Position numbers and translations under genes: made by a program. The notes beneath the pieces are model-generated. The model was given only the letters and a program-made list of their open reading frames with translations. It made no database searches and was not told where the DNA came from. Below, piece by piece: positions 24,305 to 34,462 of a DNA stretch of 64,000 nt. Numbering within the stretch: the first letter of the stretch is position 1; every line of letters starts with the position of its first letter. Origin of the DNA: JACDER01 sp963717765 (GTDB lineage: Bacteria; Actinomycetota; Thermoleophilia; Gaiellales; Gaiellaceae). The stretch covers positions 310,001-374,000 of the forward strand of contig CAVQWX010000001.1 in NCBI GenBank assembly GCA_963717765.1, written 5' to 3'.

Positions 24305-27205
24305 ATGGCTGACCTCTTCCGGTATATCGAGCAGCAATTCACGGTGCCTGCGCCCGTCGACGCGATCGAGCTTGTGAACGATTCGCAGCTGCAGGGCAGG
24401 TTGCAGCGCGCGGCGGCGGGAGACGACGCAGGCGCGGCGGTACGTGAAGTGGCCGGCGCTTTCGTTTCGTCGACGTTCCCGACGGCTGTTACCGATCCCG
24501 TCGCCGGCTCGGCTCGGTACCAGGCGTTCGCGACGCAATTGCTCGACATGGAAAGCCCGACCAGGGCCGGCGTCGAGGCGCTCGTCGAGAGCGCACTCGG
24601 CGCGACCGCACCTGATCTCATCGAGGACGATCAGTTCCGCGCCGACAAGGAACTGCTGCAGAACAGCGTCCTGAGCATCAAGATCACAACAGGATTCGCT
24701 GAGGCCAGGGCGGCGGATCTGGTCCAGGCTCTCCGGGTGATCGAATTCGTCGAGCGGGTCGCGTCCGGTCTCCCCGCGGACGTGAACCGGGATACGGTGC
24801 GCGCGCTGTTCGAGCGGCCGATTCGCGTGCCTGCGAACCTGATCATCCCGGTGCCAGGAGCCCCGGCTTCCACGCCGGGGGAGTCTCCCAGAGGCGAGCG
24901 CGATCAGCACCTTCTCGACCTGGCAGAGCGCACATCGCGCCTGAAGGCAACGTATGCGTCGCTGATGTCGCTGCAACCACAACACCTCGAGGTGCACGTC
25001 CCTCAGGCAAGCGAGGGGCGTGGCGAGGCTCCAGTCGCCAGGCCGCATAGCAACGACGTTGAAGCGCAGGTCGCCGAGGTAGCCCAAGTCGATTCGTCAA
25101 GCGCAGGCTCGATCGTGCGGATTTCCGCGCAAGCGCGCGAGGCGCTGCCCGTGGAGCAGCAGCGCGTGCTCGACAGCTTGCCCCTCGACGCGGCGAGCTC
25201 ACCGGCCTCGGAGGTGGTCGCCGAGGTGAAGCGCCAATGGGTCGAGGCAAGCCAGAACCTGCTGCCCGCCACCGTGCCGGGCCCCTCGAAGGTCTACCGC
25301 GTCGGTCAGCACATCTTCGCGCAGCCCGACATCCCGGTCATGCACACGCTGTCCGGCGCCGCGCCCGCGCCCGCGCCCGCGCCGGACTTCAGTAAGGCGA
25401 TCACCCGCCCGGTCGGTATCGGGAACCTGCAGCTCGTCCGGCAGGAGCTGATCGGCTACGAAGCCTCCGAGATCTCGCACATCGAGAACGTCCTCGAAGG
25501 TGAGCTGCTGAGGCGCGAGACCCGGCGCACCGAGCTCACCGAGCTCACTCTCACCGAAGAGCTCACCACGAGCCAGAGCCAGGAGCGCGACCAGCAGTCG
25601 ACCGAGCGGAACGAGCTGGCGAGCGAGACACAGCAAGAGGCGGGCCAACAATCGGCGGCGTCGTCGGGCACGACGACCTCGAGCGCCTACGGCAAGCTTG
25701 TCGAGAACAGCAAGTCGAACTACGCGCAGAGCACAGTGCAGCGCTCGGTGGAGGCACTGACTTCCACGGTTCGGCAGCAGCGGGTGCAGCGCGAGCGCAA
25801 GACGTTCGTCGAGGACGCCGTCCACCAGCTCGACAACTCGAAGGGCAACGCAAAGGTCCGTGGCATTTATCAGTGGGTCGACAAGAAGTTCAGCATGCGC
25901 GTGCTCAACTACGGGAAGCGGCTGATGTACGACGTCGTCGTTCCCGAGCCCGCCGCGTTCCTGGCTCAGTCACTGAAAGACGCCGTCCAACCGGAGAGCT
26001 TCCAGCTGACAAAGCCGGCGGAGTTCACGCTGTATCCGGACGAGCTGGACGCGTCAAACTACACGTACTACGCGTCGACCTACGGCGTGACGGGCTCGGT
26101 GACGCCGCCACCGCTGGATTTCGTCGAAACGGTCGCGCAGGTCGACGCACCGGAGTTCCACAAGCAAATCCAGGCCCAAGGCAATTCCTGGGAGGCGCAG
26201 TACTTCGCGGCTTTCAAGATCCGTGTGCCGGAGAACTACAAGGCCGTGAGCGGGTACGTCCAGCGCACGAACATACATTGGGTGAAGAGCCCGCCCACGC
26301 GCATCCTCGAGATCTTCGTCGGCAGTGGGAGCTACATGCGATGGGACTTGAACGACACGCTGAACGTGTGGTTCACGATGAACAGCGAGACCGGCGACAT
26401 CCCGGTGACTATCTCGAGCCCTTCTGACGATGTCCTGCAGATGAACTACGCGGTCGCCATCAACTGTCAGCGCACGGACGAGGCACTCGAGCAATGGCAG
26501 CTGAAGACGCATGCCGCGATCACAAGCGGCTACCAGCGCCAGCTCGCTGACTACCAGGACAAGCTCAACCGTTACGTCGCAGCTGTCCGCACCCAGCTTG
26601 GGCTGTCGGCCAACTACGCCCACGATCCGACGATCGAGTGCGACGAGCTCAAGAAGGCGTTCATCTTCCTGCTGCTCGGCGAGCACTTCAGCGCCTACCA
26701 GCCGACGCCGACGCCGACGCCTATGTCGCCGCCGCTATCGCCGCCCGACCCCACCTACGTCAAGCAGTGGGGCGCCATGGTCGCCTTCTTCGAGCGTGCG
26801 TTTGAGTGGGAAAACCTGATGTACGTCTTCTATCCGTACTTCTGGGGGCGCTCGGATCGCTGGGAAGAGTTGCTGCTCACGCAGGACACCGACCCGGAGT
26901 TCGAGGCATTCCTCAAAGCCGGAGCCGCCCGGGTGGTCGTTCCCGCGCGGCCCGGTTTCGAGGCCGCGCTCGCGCACTACCAGGAGACCGGCGACATCTG
27001 GCTGGGAGAAGAGATCCCCGACATGTTCAGCGACATGTACGTGTCGATCATCTCCGAGATCAAGGCGGCGAACTACGCAGCGGGTGACGAGGTGTGCGTC
27101 GACCAGTGGGAGGTCACGCTTCCGACGACGCTCGTCATGCTCAAGGACGACGAAACACTGCCCACGTGGAAACCGACGCCGTGTAACCCGCCACCTGGGC
27201 CGTAG
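24305..27205 (+). CDS. 966-aa protein of unknown function, partner of the 1801-aa giant
   Basis: ATG at 24305. Residues 1-330 are mainly helical. Near 353 lies an AP-repeat linker (APAPAPAP). At about 390-450 is a strongly charged coiled coil (SHIENVLEGELLRRETRRTE) with Glu/Thr/Gln repeats. At 460-780 are mixed strands and helices including EAQYFAAFKIRVPENYKAVS. Around 800 a proline-rich linker (PTPTPTPMSPPLSPP) leads to an aromatic-rich C-terminal domain (YVFYPYFWGRSDRWEELLL). No signal peptide or catalytic motif is recognised. It is followed nine bases later by the 1801-aa gene, so the two form an operon. Both sit inside the direct-repeat-bounded segment directly after the contractile-particle operon. 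Surface structure, adhesin or cargo are possible; none is shown. Confidence 0.6.
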   Translation: MADLFRYIEQQFTVPAPVDAIELVNDSQLQGRLQRAAAGDDAGAAVREVAGAFVSSTFPTAVTDPVAGSARYQAFATQLLDMESPTRAGVEALVESALGATAPDLIEDDQFRADKELLQNSVLSIKITTGFAEARAADLVQALRVIEFVERVASGLPADVNRDTVRALFERPIRVPANLIIPVPGAPASTPGESPRGERDQHLLDLAERTSRLKATYASLMSLQPQHLEVHVPQASEGRGEAPVARPHSNDVEAQVAEVAQVDSSSAGSIVRISAQAREALPVEQQRVLDSLPLDAASSPASEVVAEVKRQWVEASQNLLPATVPGPSKVYRVGQHIFAQPDIPVMHTLSGAAPAPAPAPDFSKAITRPVGIGNLQLVRQELIGYEASEISHIENVLEGELLRRETRRTELTELTLTEELTTSQSQERDQQSTERNELASETQQEAGQQSAASSGTTTSSAYGKLVENSKSNYAQSTVQRSVEALTSTVRQQRVQRERKTFVEDAVHQLDNSKGNAKVRGIYQWVDKKFSMRVLNYGKRLMYDVVVPEPAAFLAQSLKDAVQPESFQLTKPAEFTLYPDELDASNYTYYASTYGVTGSVTPPPLDFVETVAQVDAPEFHKQIQAQGNSWEAQYFAAFKIRVPENYKAVSGYVQRTNIHWVKSPPTRILEIFVGSGSYMRWDLNDTLNVWFTMNSETGDIPVTISSPSDDVLQMNYAVAINCQRTDEALEQWQLKTHAAITSGYQRQLADYQDKLNRYVAAVRTQLGLSANYAHDPTIECDELKKAFIFLLLGEHFSAYQPTPTPTPMSPPLSPPDPTYVKQWGAMVAFFERAFEWENLMYVFYPYFWGRSDRWEELLLTQDTDPEFEAFLKAGAARVVVPARPGFEAALAHYQETGDIWLGEEIPDMFSDMYVSIISEIKAANYAAGDEVCVDQWEVTLPTTLVMLKDDETLPTWKPTPCNPPPGP

Positions 27206-27214
27206 TGTCGGATC

Positions 27215-30200
27215 GTGAGCGCCCGTGACGACCTGGAGTCACGGAAGACGTGGCTCTATGAGACGCAGCTGCGGCGACTCAACTACTCGACCTTTCGGGG
27301 CATCACTCCGGACTCCACCGATCCGCTCCTCGACCTGATCTCCGAGCGCGCCAGCACGGACTCCCCGGCGACGCTGGGGATCCGCCCGACGGCGACTGAG
27401 CGAGCGTACCTCGATGACCAGCGGCCGGTGTGGACGGCGGACGAGCACACGCGGCGCGACACATTCGCGAAGACGTTGACGGGCTGGATCGGCAACTGGC
27501 TCGAGAACGTCCAGCCGACACGGCTCGCTGGAGCATTGCGGGATCTCCAGATCCTCTACGCCGCCTCGACCTATGCATCCGACACCGATCCGGACCTGGC
27601 GCCTGCCGTGTCGCGATTCTCGAGATCGCAGCCAGGGTTCGGCTACGGCGTCGATCCGAAGGGGGCCGATGAGGGCATCGGCGTCGCGACCGCCCGAGCC
27701 GAGTTGGCCGCGGCGAAGCCGTGGCTCATCCCGGAGCTCTACAACGCGAAGAACAAGGACACCACGGACATCACCAACTGGGTCGAGAATCTCGAGAGGT
27801 TCATCGCCGACTACGAAACTGAGTTGCAGCTCGTCGTCGGAGGCACTTCGGGGAATGTCGTCGCGTTCGATCCGAACAATCCGACGACCTATCGGGCGTT
27901 CATCGATCAGATGCAAGCCGCTGAGTCTTCACGCCCGGCAAGCGATGCGGTCCAGGTGCGAATTCTCGACCTGTACATGAAGGATCCAAAGGACAAGACG
28001 GCAACGTGGCGCTACCTGCCGTCGATCCAGACGTCCGGGTACGTGATGGGACCGGTCAGCGCCTTCCCGCTGTCCGACAAGGTCAAGTACTGGACCGGCG
28101 TGATGTTCAACGCGATGAAGGAAGCTTCGATCCTCAAAGCCAACTCCGACATGGGCAACTGCCAGCTCGTCCGCCTGCTCTACCGATACGGGCCGATCGC
28201 TGACGTGCTGGGCACCGATGCTCAGCTGATGTGGCGCGTGCGGCTCCCCCCGAACGCCACGTTCGCGGCCTACTTCGACAAGAAGGCGAAGGATCCGCGG
28301 ATCAGCACCGACGCCTCCTTGCAGCAGCGGCTGGCCACGGCTCGGACGAAGCTCGAGATCATCCTGACGGGTGCGGCCGCCCGCCCGCGCTGCACGTCGC
28401 CGATGTTCTCGCCGCTCGCCTCGGAGATCGCCAAACAGTGCCTCCTCTCATACAAGTTCTGGTTCGACGAGGTGATGCGGGCGAAGGGCAACGACCGGCT
28501 GAACAAAGTGAAGGGCGACGTCCTGCCCGGTGACTCGGACGCCAAGGCCGACACCGAGATGGAGTTCTGGTCGGAGAACCACTACATCATGTTTGCGTCG
28601 ATGGAGCACCTGCTGGGCCAGCTGTGGGAACCCGACAGCTTCCAGCCCGGTCAGCTCTTCGCAGAGCCAGGCGACAGCAAGGGACGGCTCACCGGCACAC
28701 AGCGCAAGGAGCGCGGCCGAGCGCGAGCGCTGAAGTGGCTCAACAACCGTTTCCAGTTCGGGTGGACGGAGTTCAACTCGCACGGCTACTACGCCGAGCA
28801 CCTCTGGTCGATCCTGAACCTGGCCGACTTCGCGCTGGACGAACAGGTCAGGGTCAAGGCAACGATGGCCGTCGACCTGCTCATGTTCGACACGCTTCGG
28901 TTCGCCCACAAGGGCAGTAACGGTGCACCGGGTGGCCGATCCCAGTTCAAGTTCAAGAACTCCGGCTGGGACAACGCGCTCGGCGACGTGGTTGAGATCA
29001 TCACCGGCGACCGCGGAGTCTTCGCCGAAGGCAACTCCGAGATCGGCGTCGCGTTCACCACTTCCACCTACCGATTGCCTGACGCGCTACTCGAGATCGC
29101 GACCTCGCCCCCGCGCACCGGCTTCGTCGATCGCTCGCGCGTGTCGATCACCTTCGACGAGGCGGCGAAATACGGGATCACATGGTCACAGGCGTCGGAC
29201 GCGAAGGACTCGGTGCTCAACGGCTATGCGACCAAACGGGCCAAGTACTACCCGCACCTGGACGCGGCGAACAAGGAGATCGAGCGAACCCACAATGGTT
29301 ACGGCGCGACCGACGACGACACCGTGTTCTTCTGGACGATGTCTGCGTTCTACAACAAACAGAACGTCCGCAACACGTTCCTCACCGTTGCCAAATTCAG
29401 CCTGGGCGAGTCACCCATCTTCAAGGGCTTCCTGAGCGCGCTCATCGGCGGCCTGATCCCATTGCTCGAACGGCTCGGGCATGGCCTGATCGACCTGGCG
29501 ACCCTCGGACCGCTGCGGCACCCGCTCGAGGAGCCCGAGGTCGCCTTCGAAAGCATCGACGACCTCTTCTCGTCAGAGGCCACCCTGCAAGCACTTGCCG
29601 CGGACGACCTGTCGCCGTTCATCGAAGGCTCGACCCGGACGCGGGCGAACATCCTGACCTACCGCAACGGCGACGTGATGCTCAGCAGCATCCAGAACTT
29701 CCGCGTAGGACAGTTGAACTTCCAAAGCACGGTCAGCTCAGCCACGCTTGCGCCCTCGATCTCGGTGTTCAGCACCGCAGGCTTCGCCGGCTTCGACATC
29801 TCCGATCTCGCCACCGGCCTGATCGGCGCGATCGGCGGGGCGATCACCGGCGCGATCGGCGGCGCCGTCGTCGGAGCGGTCGGAGGCTTCGTCGTCGGCG
29901 GGCCCGTCGGCGCGGCCGCCGGCGCCGCAGGCGGTGCCGCTGTCGGTGGCGCCACGGGCGCCGTCGCGGGCGGAGTGGCCGGCGTCGTCCTCAACGAGAA
30001 CGACGTCCACGGCAAGAACCTGCTCGGCGACGACGACGACGGCCCCGGCTGGTGGTCGGGCTACTGGGCCCTGCCGATGATCGTGCAGAGCGGCTCAGCG
30101 GCGATCATCGCGTACGACTTCAACGATATGCAGCGGTTCCTTGCCGACGTCGGCTCGCACTTCTGGTTCCCGAAATCCGGCTTTTCGCGCGTCGAGGACC

Positions 30201-32620
30201 GCCGCACCTCGGCCTACGACGACGCCAACTTTCCGCTGCTCGACATCACCGACATCGGACCGAAGGGCTTCTGGACCTTCGGCCAGGTCGTCCACCCTCC
30301 GAAGCCGGGCTCAGCCGAGCCGCCCACAGAGGGCTACCTCGGCGTGTTCTCCAACGAGCGGCCGGAGTGGCTCGACCACACGTCCGACCCGTACGACAAG
30401 CGGGAAGCCGCCGCGAGCGACAACGCCATCGCGGACAAGGTCAACGCGATCATCGACCAACTGGACGACCTCGAGGACAAGGACGACGTCGGAGACTCGG
30501 GTCGCACGACCATCAACGATCTTCTGACCGAGTGGATCAACGCCCACTATGCGCCCGGGATCCCACGCGACGACTGGCTCGCGGCGGTCAAGAACGATGT
30601 GGCGGCATCAACCGATCCGGTTGTCGTCGCGCACCGCGATGACGTCAACGGCCTCGCCGAGATGTACATCGACCTGAGCACGCTGTTACGCATATGGACG
30701 CGACCGTTCCCGGACTACTTCGCTGGCCGCGACTGCTACGTCAGCGGCAAGAACATATGGATCCTCCAAGTCGGCAGCAAGGACGAGTTCGGCAGCTTCG
30801 AGAACTTCATGGATCGGGTGTCCTCGGCCCGCATCCATCTCGACGACACGGGCGATATGGAGTGCACGTACGACATCCCCAAACCCGATGGTTCGAGTGA
30901 CCGCCTGTCGCTTGCCTACGGCGACGGCGGGAGTTTCGGGCTGAACGGCGGCGGCTTCGCGACCGACCTGTACCCGCGGTTCGAGACGCCCTTCGTCAGG
31001 GGCGGGCGAGTCGAGTGGGGCCAGCGCGAGTACTGCATCGAATGGAACGGCGCGACGTTGCTGCACGACCTCAGCGACTCGGCCAACCCCGTTCGCGTCG
31101 AGGCGCCTCCCGCGCTGCCGAACGAGGCGAGCACGATCAAGGCACTCGTGATCTACCTGCACACAGGCGACGAGGACATGGACACGAACACCATCGGCAG
31201 AGCGACGGTCGCGATCGGCTGTTGGACGGCGACATCCGATCAGGTGATCGCCGCCGGGCCCGTGGACAACGACACCACTCACGATGCGGAGTGGATCTTC
31301 TTCGACGCACCCGCGATGCGTGACTGCGACATGTCGATCACCATCGACCACCCAGGAAACGACGACGACAACACCCCGGCATGGACGATGTCCTTCACCC
31401 TCAAGGCGCTGATGGGCGATCGCACCTTGCGCGACTGCACCCTCTCGCTCGACTCGGCAAGCTTTCGCGACAGCGCCAGGTCCACCGATGCGCTCCCGTT
31501 CGTCATCCCGATGTCCGCATGGTCGAGCTGGCGAGAAATCGCGGTGGCCAACCCGCCTGCATCGCGCTGGTGGCTCGGCCGTCCTCCGGCGGTGGACTTC
31601 GTGTGGCAGAGCTACCACGACGTCGTGATCCTCGACCGCCAGGCGGACCTTCAGTACGCCCGTCTGCGCTGCGGCACCGCGGCAGACGGCTGGGAGCCGA
31701 TCGGGCGGCAGGGGAGCTCACCTGACTGGGGCGGCGCGGTGTCGATGCAGGTTCTGTCGCGCCCCGACGGCGGCGTCGACGTCGTGGCCGTGACGCGGGG
31801 GCGGCTCGTCGCCCGTTCACGCGACGTCTCGGCGCGATGGAGCGGTGAATGGGTTGAACTCCAGCCGACGTATCTCGCGGCCTCCCCGATCCTAGGCCCC
31901 TTCGCCGCCCTCCAAGCAGTGCCCCTCGACGACCGGACCACCCTTGCCGTCGAACCAGGAGGACAACTCGTAACTCAAGGCCCGGACCTGTACCTCGCCG
32001 CCGCGGACGACAACATCTACCGTGCAACTGCGTGGCACCTTGATGTCCAGAACCCGTGGAAGCAGCTTCCGTGCGTCGGCTTTACGCCGTCGCCTGGCGT
32101 CGCGGTTCAGGTCGTCGACGGCCGGCTATTCGTGCTGAGTGACAAGGGCGAGGTGTGGTCCACCTCCGCGGACGACGCGGAGACGAGTCGATTCCTCCAG
32201 TGGAGCAAGGTAGGTCCCGACGGCGACCCAGTCATACGGTTCGCGGCGGGAAGGGGTGGCGCAGGCACGTTCTGCCTCGCGCTGTCTGATGCCGTCGGGT
32301 CGGTGCGCGTGAGCACGAACGCACTTGACGCCGATCCGGTGTGGAACCTGGTCGCAGACGGATTCGTGTCGACACATGACGACCTCGCCTGGGTCAGCCC
32401 AACCGACGGCGACCCCTGGCTGGTTGCCATCGGCGCCGCCGGAGTCCCGGTGGCAGCCCGTCCGTCCTCCGATCCGCGTCCGGCATGGACGAAAGCCGGC
32501 GCCGAGGGGCCAGACATCACCCCGGGTGGCGGTATCGCAGCAACCAGCCGGGCGGCCGGACAGTTCGAAGTCTTCGTCAAGGACACCGCAGGGAACCTCA
32601 ACACCGCCTGGTGGGCCTGA
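27215..32620 (+). CDS. Giant 1801-aa protein with glycine-zipper segment and beta-propeller-like end
   Basis: GTG start at 27215, just after the previous stop. The N-terminal half is helical, with an alpha-toroid-like motif around residue 451 (FWSENHYIMFASMEHLLGQL) resembling polysaccharide-lyase-type toroids; catalytic residues cannot be assigned. At about 869-926 lies a long glycine zipper (GAIGGAITGAIGGAVVGAVG continuing), a pattern linked to membrane insertion or pores. A middle region (about 1150-1400) has strand-rich sequence with IIDQLDDLEDKDD. The C-terminal about 350 residues carry repeated W/D-rich strands, as in beta-propellers. No signal peptide. It could be a large toxin-like or surface enzyme. 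It co-occurs with the 966-aa protein; function is unknown. Confidence 0.6.
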   Translation: MSARDDLESRKTWLYETQLRRLNYSTFRGITPDSTDPLLDLISERASTDSPATLGIRPTATERAYLDDQRPVWTADEHTRRDTFAKTLTGWIGNWLENVQPTRLAGALRDLQILYAASTYASDTDPDLAPAVSRFSRSQPGFGYGVDPKGADEGIGVATARAELAAAKPWLIPELYNAKNKDTTDITNWVENLERFIADYETELQLVVGGTSGNVVAFDPNNPTTYRAFIDQMQAAESSRPASDAVQVRILDLYMKDPKDKTATWRYLPSIQTSGYVMGPVSAFPLSDKVKYWTGVMFNAMKEASILKANSDMGNCQLVRLLYRYGPIADVLGTDAQLMWRVRLPPNATFAAYFDKKAKDPRISTDASLQQRLATARTKLEIILTGAAARPRCTSPMFSPLASEIAKQCLLSYKFWFDEVMRAKGNDRLNKVKGDVLPGDSDAKADTEMEFWSENHYIMFASMEHLLGQLWEPDSFQPGQLFAEPGDSKGRLTGTQRKERGRARALKWLNNRFQFGWTEFNSHGYYAEHLWSILNLADFALDEQVRVKATMAVDLLMFDTLRFAHKGSNGAPGGRSQFKFKNSGWDNALGDVVEIITGDRGVFAEGNSEIGVAFTTSTYRLPDALLEIATSPPRTGFVDRSRVSITFDEAAKYGITWSQASDAKDSVLNGYATKRAKYYPHLDAANKEIERTHNGYGATDDDTVFFWTMSAFYNKQNVRNTFLTVAKFSLGESPIFKGFLSALIGGLIPLLERLGHGLIDLATLGPLRHPLEEPEVAFESIDDLFSSEATLQALAADDLSPFIEGSTRTRANILTYRNGDVMLSSIQNFRVGQLNFQSTVSSATLAPSISVFSTAGFAGFDISDLATGLIGAIGGAITGAIGGAVVGAVGGFVVGGPVGAAAGAAGGAAVGGATGAVAGGVAGVVLNENDVHGKNLLGDDDDGPGWWSGYWALPMIVQSGSAAIIAYDFNDMQRFLADVGSHFWFPKSGFSRVEDRRTSAYDDANFPLLDITDIGPKGFWTFGQVVHPPKPGSAEPPTEGYLGVFSNERPEWLDHTSDPYDKREAAASDNAIADKVNAIIDQLDDLEDKDDVGDSGRTTINDLLTEWINAHYAPGIPRDDWLAAVKNDVAASTDPVVVAHRDDVNGLAEMYIDLSTLLRIWTRPFPDYFAGRDCYVSGKNIWILQVGSKDEFGSFENFMDRVSSARIHLDDTGDMECTYDIPKPDGSSDRLSLAYGDGGSFGLNGGGFATDLYPRFETPFVRGGRVEWGQREYCIEWNGATLLHDLSDSANPVRVEAPPALPNEASTIKALVIYLHTGDEDMDTNTIGRATVAIGCWTATSDQVIAAGPVDNDTTHDAEWIFFDAPAMRDCDMSITIDHPGNDDDNTPAWTMSFTLKALMGDRTLRDCTLSLDSASFRDSARSTDALPFVIPMSAWSSWREIAVANPPASRWWLGRPPAVDFVWQSYHDVVILDRQADLQYARLRCGTAADGWEPIGRQGSSPDWGGAVSMQVLSRPDGGVDVVAVTRGRLVARSRDVSARWSGEWVELQPTYLAASPILGPFAALQAVPLDDRTTLAVEPGGQLVTQGPDLYLAAADDNIYRATAWHLDVQNPWKQLPCVGFTPSPGVAVQVVDGRLFVLSDKGEVWSTSADDAETSRFLQWSKVGPDGDPVIRFAAGRGGAGTFCLALSDAVGSVRVSTNALDADPVWNLVADGFVSTHDDLAWVSPTDGDPWLVAIGAAGVPVAARPSSDPRPAWTKAGAEGPDITPGGGIAATSRAAGQFEVFVKDTAGNLNTAWWA

Positions 32621-32639
32621 TAGCCAAGGCGCGACCGGG

Positions 32640-33027
32640 CCGACAATGCGCGGCAACGATGGCTTGGCCCGCCTCGGCGCTCGCGGCGGCAGGGTCGCCT
32701 AGCTCTCCGGACTCGCTGACCGCCCGGACGCCCTCAGTGAAGACTCGCTCGAGCCATTCTGGCTCGGCCGTCGTGAAGCTGCGAACACCTTCAAACGGCC
32801 GCACGAGCCGGGAAAGCAGGAAGGCGAAATTGCCCCCATGGGAGCTGAAGAGGCCGATTCGGCGTATGCCCATCCGCTCGAGACCCTCGACGTAAGAGAG
32901 AACGAGTCCCCGATAGCTGTCGGGTGCCACCGTCACACTCCCCGAGAAGGCTAGGTGGTGTCGAGAGACCGCCGCGTACGACGGGAGTCGTCACGATCGG
33001 CCCACGAAGCTTCTCAGCAATTTTCAC
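32640..33027 (-). pseudogene. Broken creatininase-family gene
   Basis: Minus-strand sequence gives KIAEKLRGPIVTTPVVRGGL in one frame, then continues in a second frame as RHHLAFSGSVTVAPDSYRGL and GIRRIGLFSSHGGNFAFLLS. Together these match the middle of creatininase/creatinine-amidohydrolase proteins (GLS.HH..F.GT and GHGGN metal-site regions). The frame changes near 32968. The N-terminus is missing and the C-terminus runs into the end of the giant gene. It is therefore a fragment left by rearrangement rather than an active enzyme. The family is related to lactam and N-heterocycle catabolism, so it may once have belonged to the catabolic cluster to the right. Confidence 0.65.
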
Positions 33028-33106
33028 GAGCTCACACCTCAGCGATTAGCGCGTCGGTACCGAGCGGCAGATGCGGCCCCGTGCTGTTCCAGCGAGGCAA
33101 GCGCAA

Positions 33107-33872
33107 TCAGGCCGGCGGTGTCCGGTCTTGACGCCGCTGCCGTCTCGGCCGCTGGGAAGCCGCTGCGGTAGCGCTCCGCGGAGGTGTGGTCGCGCCGATC
33201 CCCTGGTGGGGACGCTCGTGGTTGTAGTGGTGCGTGAAGCCGTTGAGGAGCGTCTGCAGCTCGGTGAGGTCGACGAGCACCTGTTGCTCGGCGAGCCACT
33301 CCTTGAGTATCCGGTGCAGGCGCTCGAGCTTGCCCAGCGTCTGCGGATGCGCGGGAGCCGAGGTCAGGTGCTGGACGCCGGCCTTGGCCAGCCGTCGCTC
33401 GAAGCGAACGGTGCCGCCGTGCCGGCGGGAAAAGCAGGCATGGTTGTCTGAGAGCAGCTGCCGCGGAAGGCCATACGCTGCCGCCGCCTGGCTGAAGCAC
33501 GCCCACGCCGCCTCCGCACTCGGGTGCGGCAGGCGAGGGCGCACAGCAGGTAGCGGGCGTGATCGTCGAGGCAGTCGAACACGCACGCCCGCTCGCCGTG
33601 TGCGAGCTCGAGCTCGGTTGAGTCGATCTGCCACAGCTCACTCGAGGACGCCCGCTCGAAGCGCTTGTCCGCCTTCACTCGCCTGGGCTTGCCGGGCGGA
33701 ACGAGCCCGTTGCGGCGCAGAGCCTGGTGAATGGTTGACACCGCCGGCATGTCCATCCCTGCACGGGCCAGCTCAGCCCGGATCCGCGCGCTCCCCAGCA
33801 CGGCTTCTGCCGTCTGAGCGCGCAGATCTCGAGTTCGAGCACCGCCGGGATCCGGCTCGGATGTGAGCGCTG
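33107..33872 (-). pseudogene. Truncated, frameshifted IS481-type transposase
   Basis: DDE-integrase pieces are readable on the minus strand: LEICALRRQKPCWGAR, then ARAGMDMPAVSTIHQALRRN and SELWQIDSTEL (first Asp), then in another frame GLPRQLLSDNHACFSRR (second Asp) and HPQTLGKLERLHRILKEWL (Glu), ending HHYNHERPHQ. At least two frameshifts (near 33800 and near 33530) split it. The N-terminal part is cut exactly where repeat copy 2 begins at 33873. Inactive. It marks the right edge of the 10-kb island segment. Confidence 0.8.
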
Positions 33873-34141
33873 TATCTATCCGGATAAAACAGTTCGAGAG
33901 GATCCGCGCGCGCCAGTGCGCGCCAGTTTCAGGCGGTCTTGGGCGGACTTGAGCGGTCAAACGTTCGTGCTACAAGCTCGGCGGCGAATGGCTCAACCAT
34001 GCCGCATATCGCCTACACAAGCGTGATGCCCCCGGCAAGAATCGAACTTGCGCACGCGGTTTAGGAAACCGCGAGCCAATAGCGCGATTTGCAGGAAAAT
34101 GTGGTTTCGGCGGTGCTCATGCGCCAGTTGTCGCGCCAGTC
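33873..34141. repeat. 269-bp direct repeat, copy 2
   Basis: Second copy of the repeat at 23687-23955, offset 10,186 bp, same orientation. Differences from copy 1 are single bases. It carries the same tRNA-Arg-like fragment at 34027-34072 (minus strand) and ends in GCGCCAGTTGTCGCGCCAGT, which recurs in the third, diverged copy near 36650. Confidence 0.9.
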
Positions 34142-34462
34142 ACGCCAGAGGCTGTCGAGCGTTAGCGGTTACGAGCGCCTGTCTGGCTCTCAGAAAACGC
34201 CCGCGTGGTCACGCTGGGGGCGGTCCAGCTCGCAGCCCTCGGGGAGGCTGGCGATTGTCTGCAGCGGAGCGAGTGTGCGGCAGGGTGCAGACGAGCACGT
34301 CGGCCGGTGAGAGCGTCAAAAGCAGCTCGGCCCGTCCCGCGGGAGCATGTTGGCGGATCGCCCCTAGACTGGATGCGTGCGATGGACGCGGGACTCCCTC
34401 GCTCCCACGCTTCGTGCCGCGAGGATCGTTGTTCGCGACGCTCGGATCCCGAGGCCGCTTCG
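34142..34462. other. Region upstream of cyclase gene
   Basis: The cyclase frame stays open back to a GTG at 34205, but the residues before 34463 are Arg/Cys-rich without domain character. I treat this as non-coding. No clear promoter boxes were found. Confidence 0.4.
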
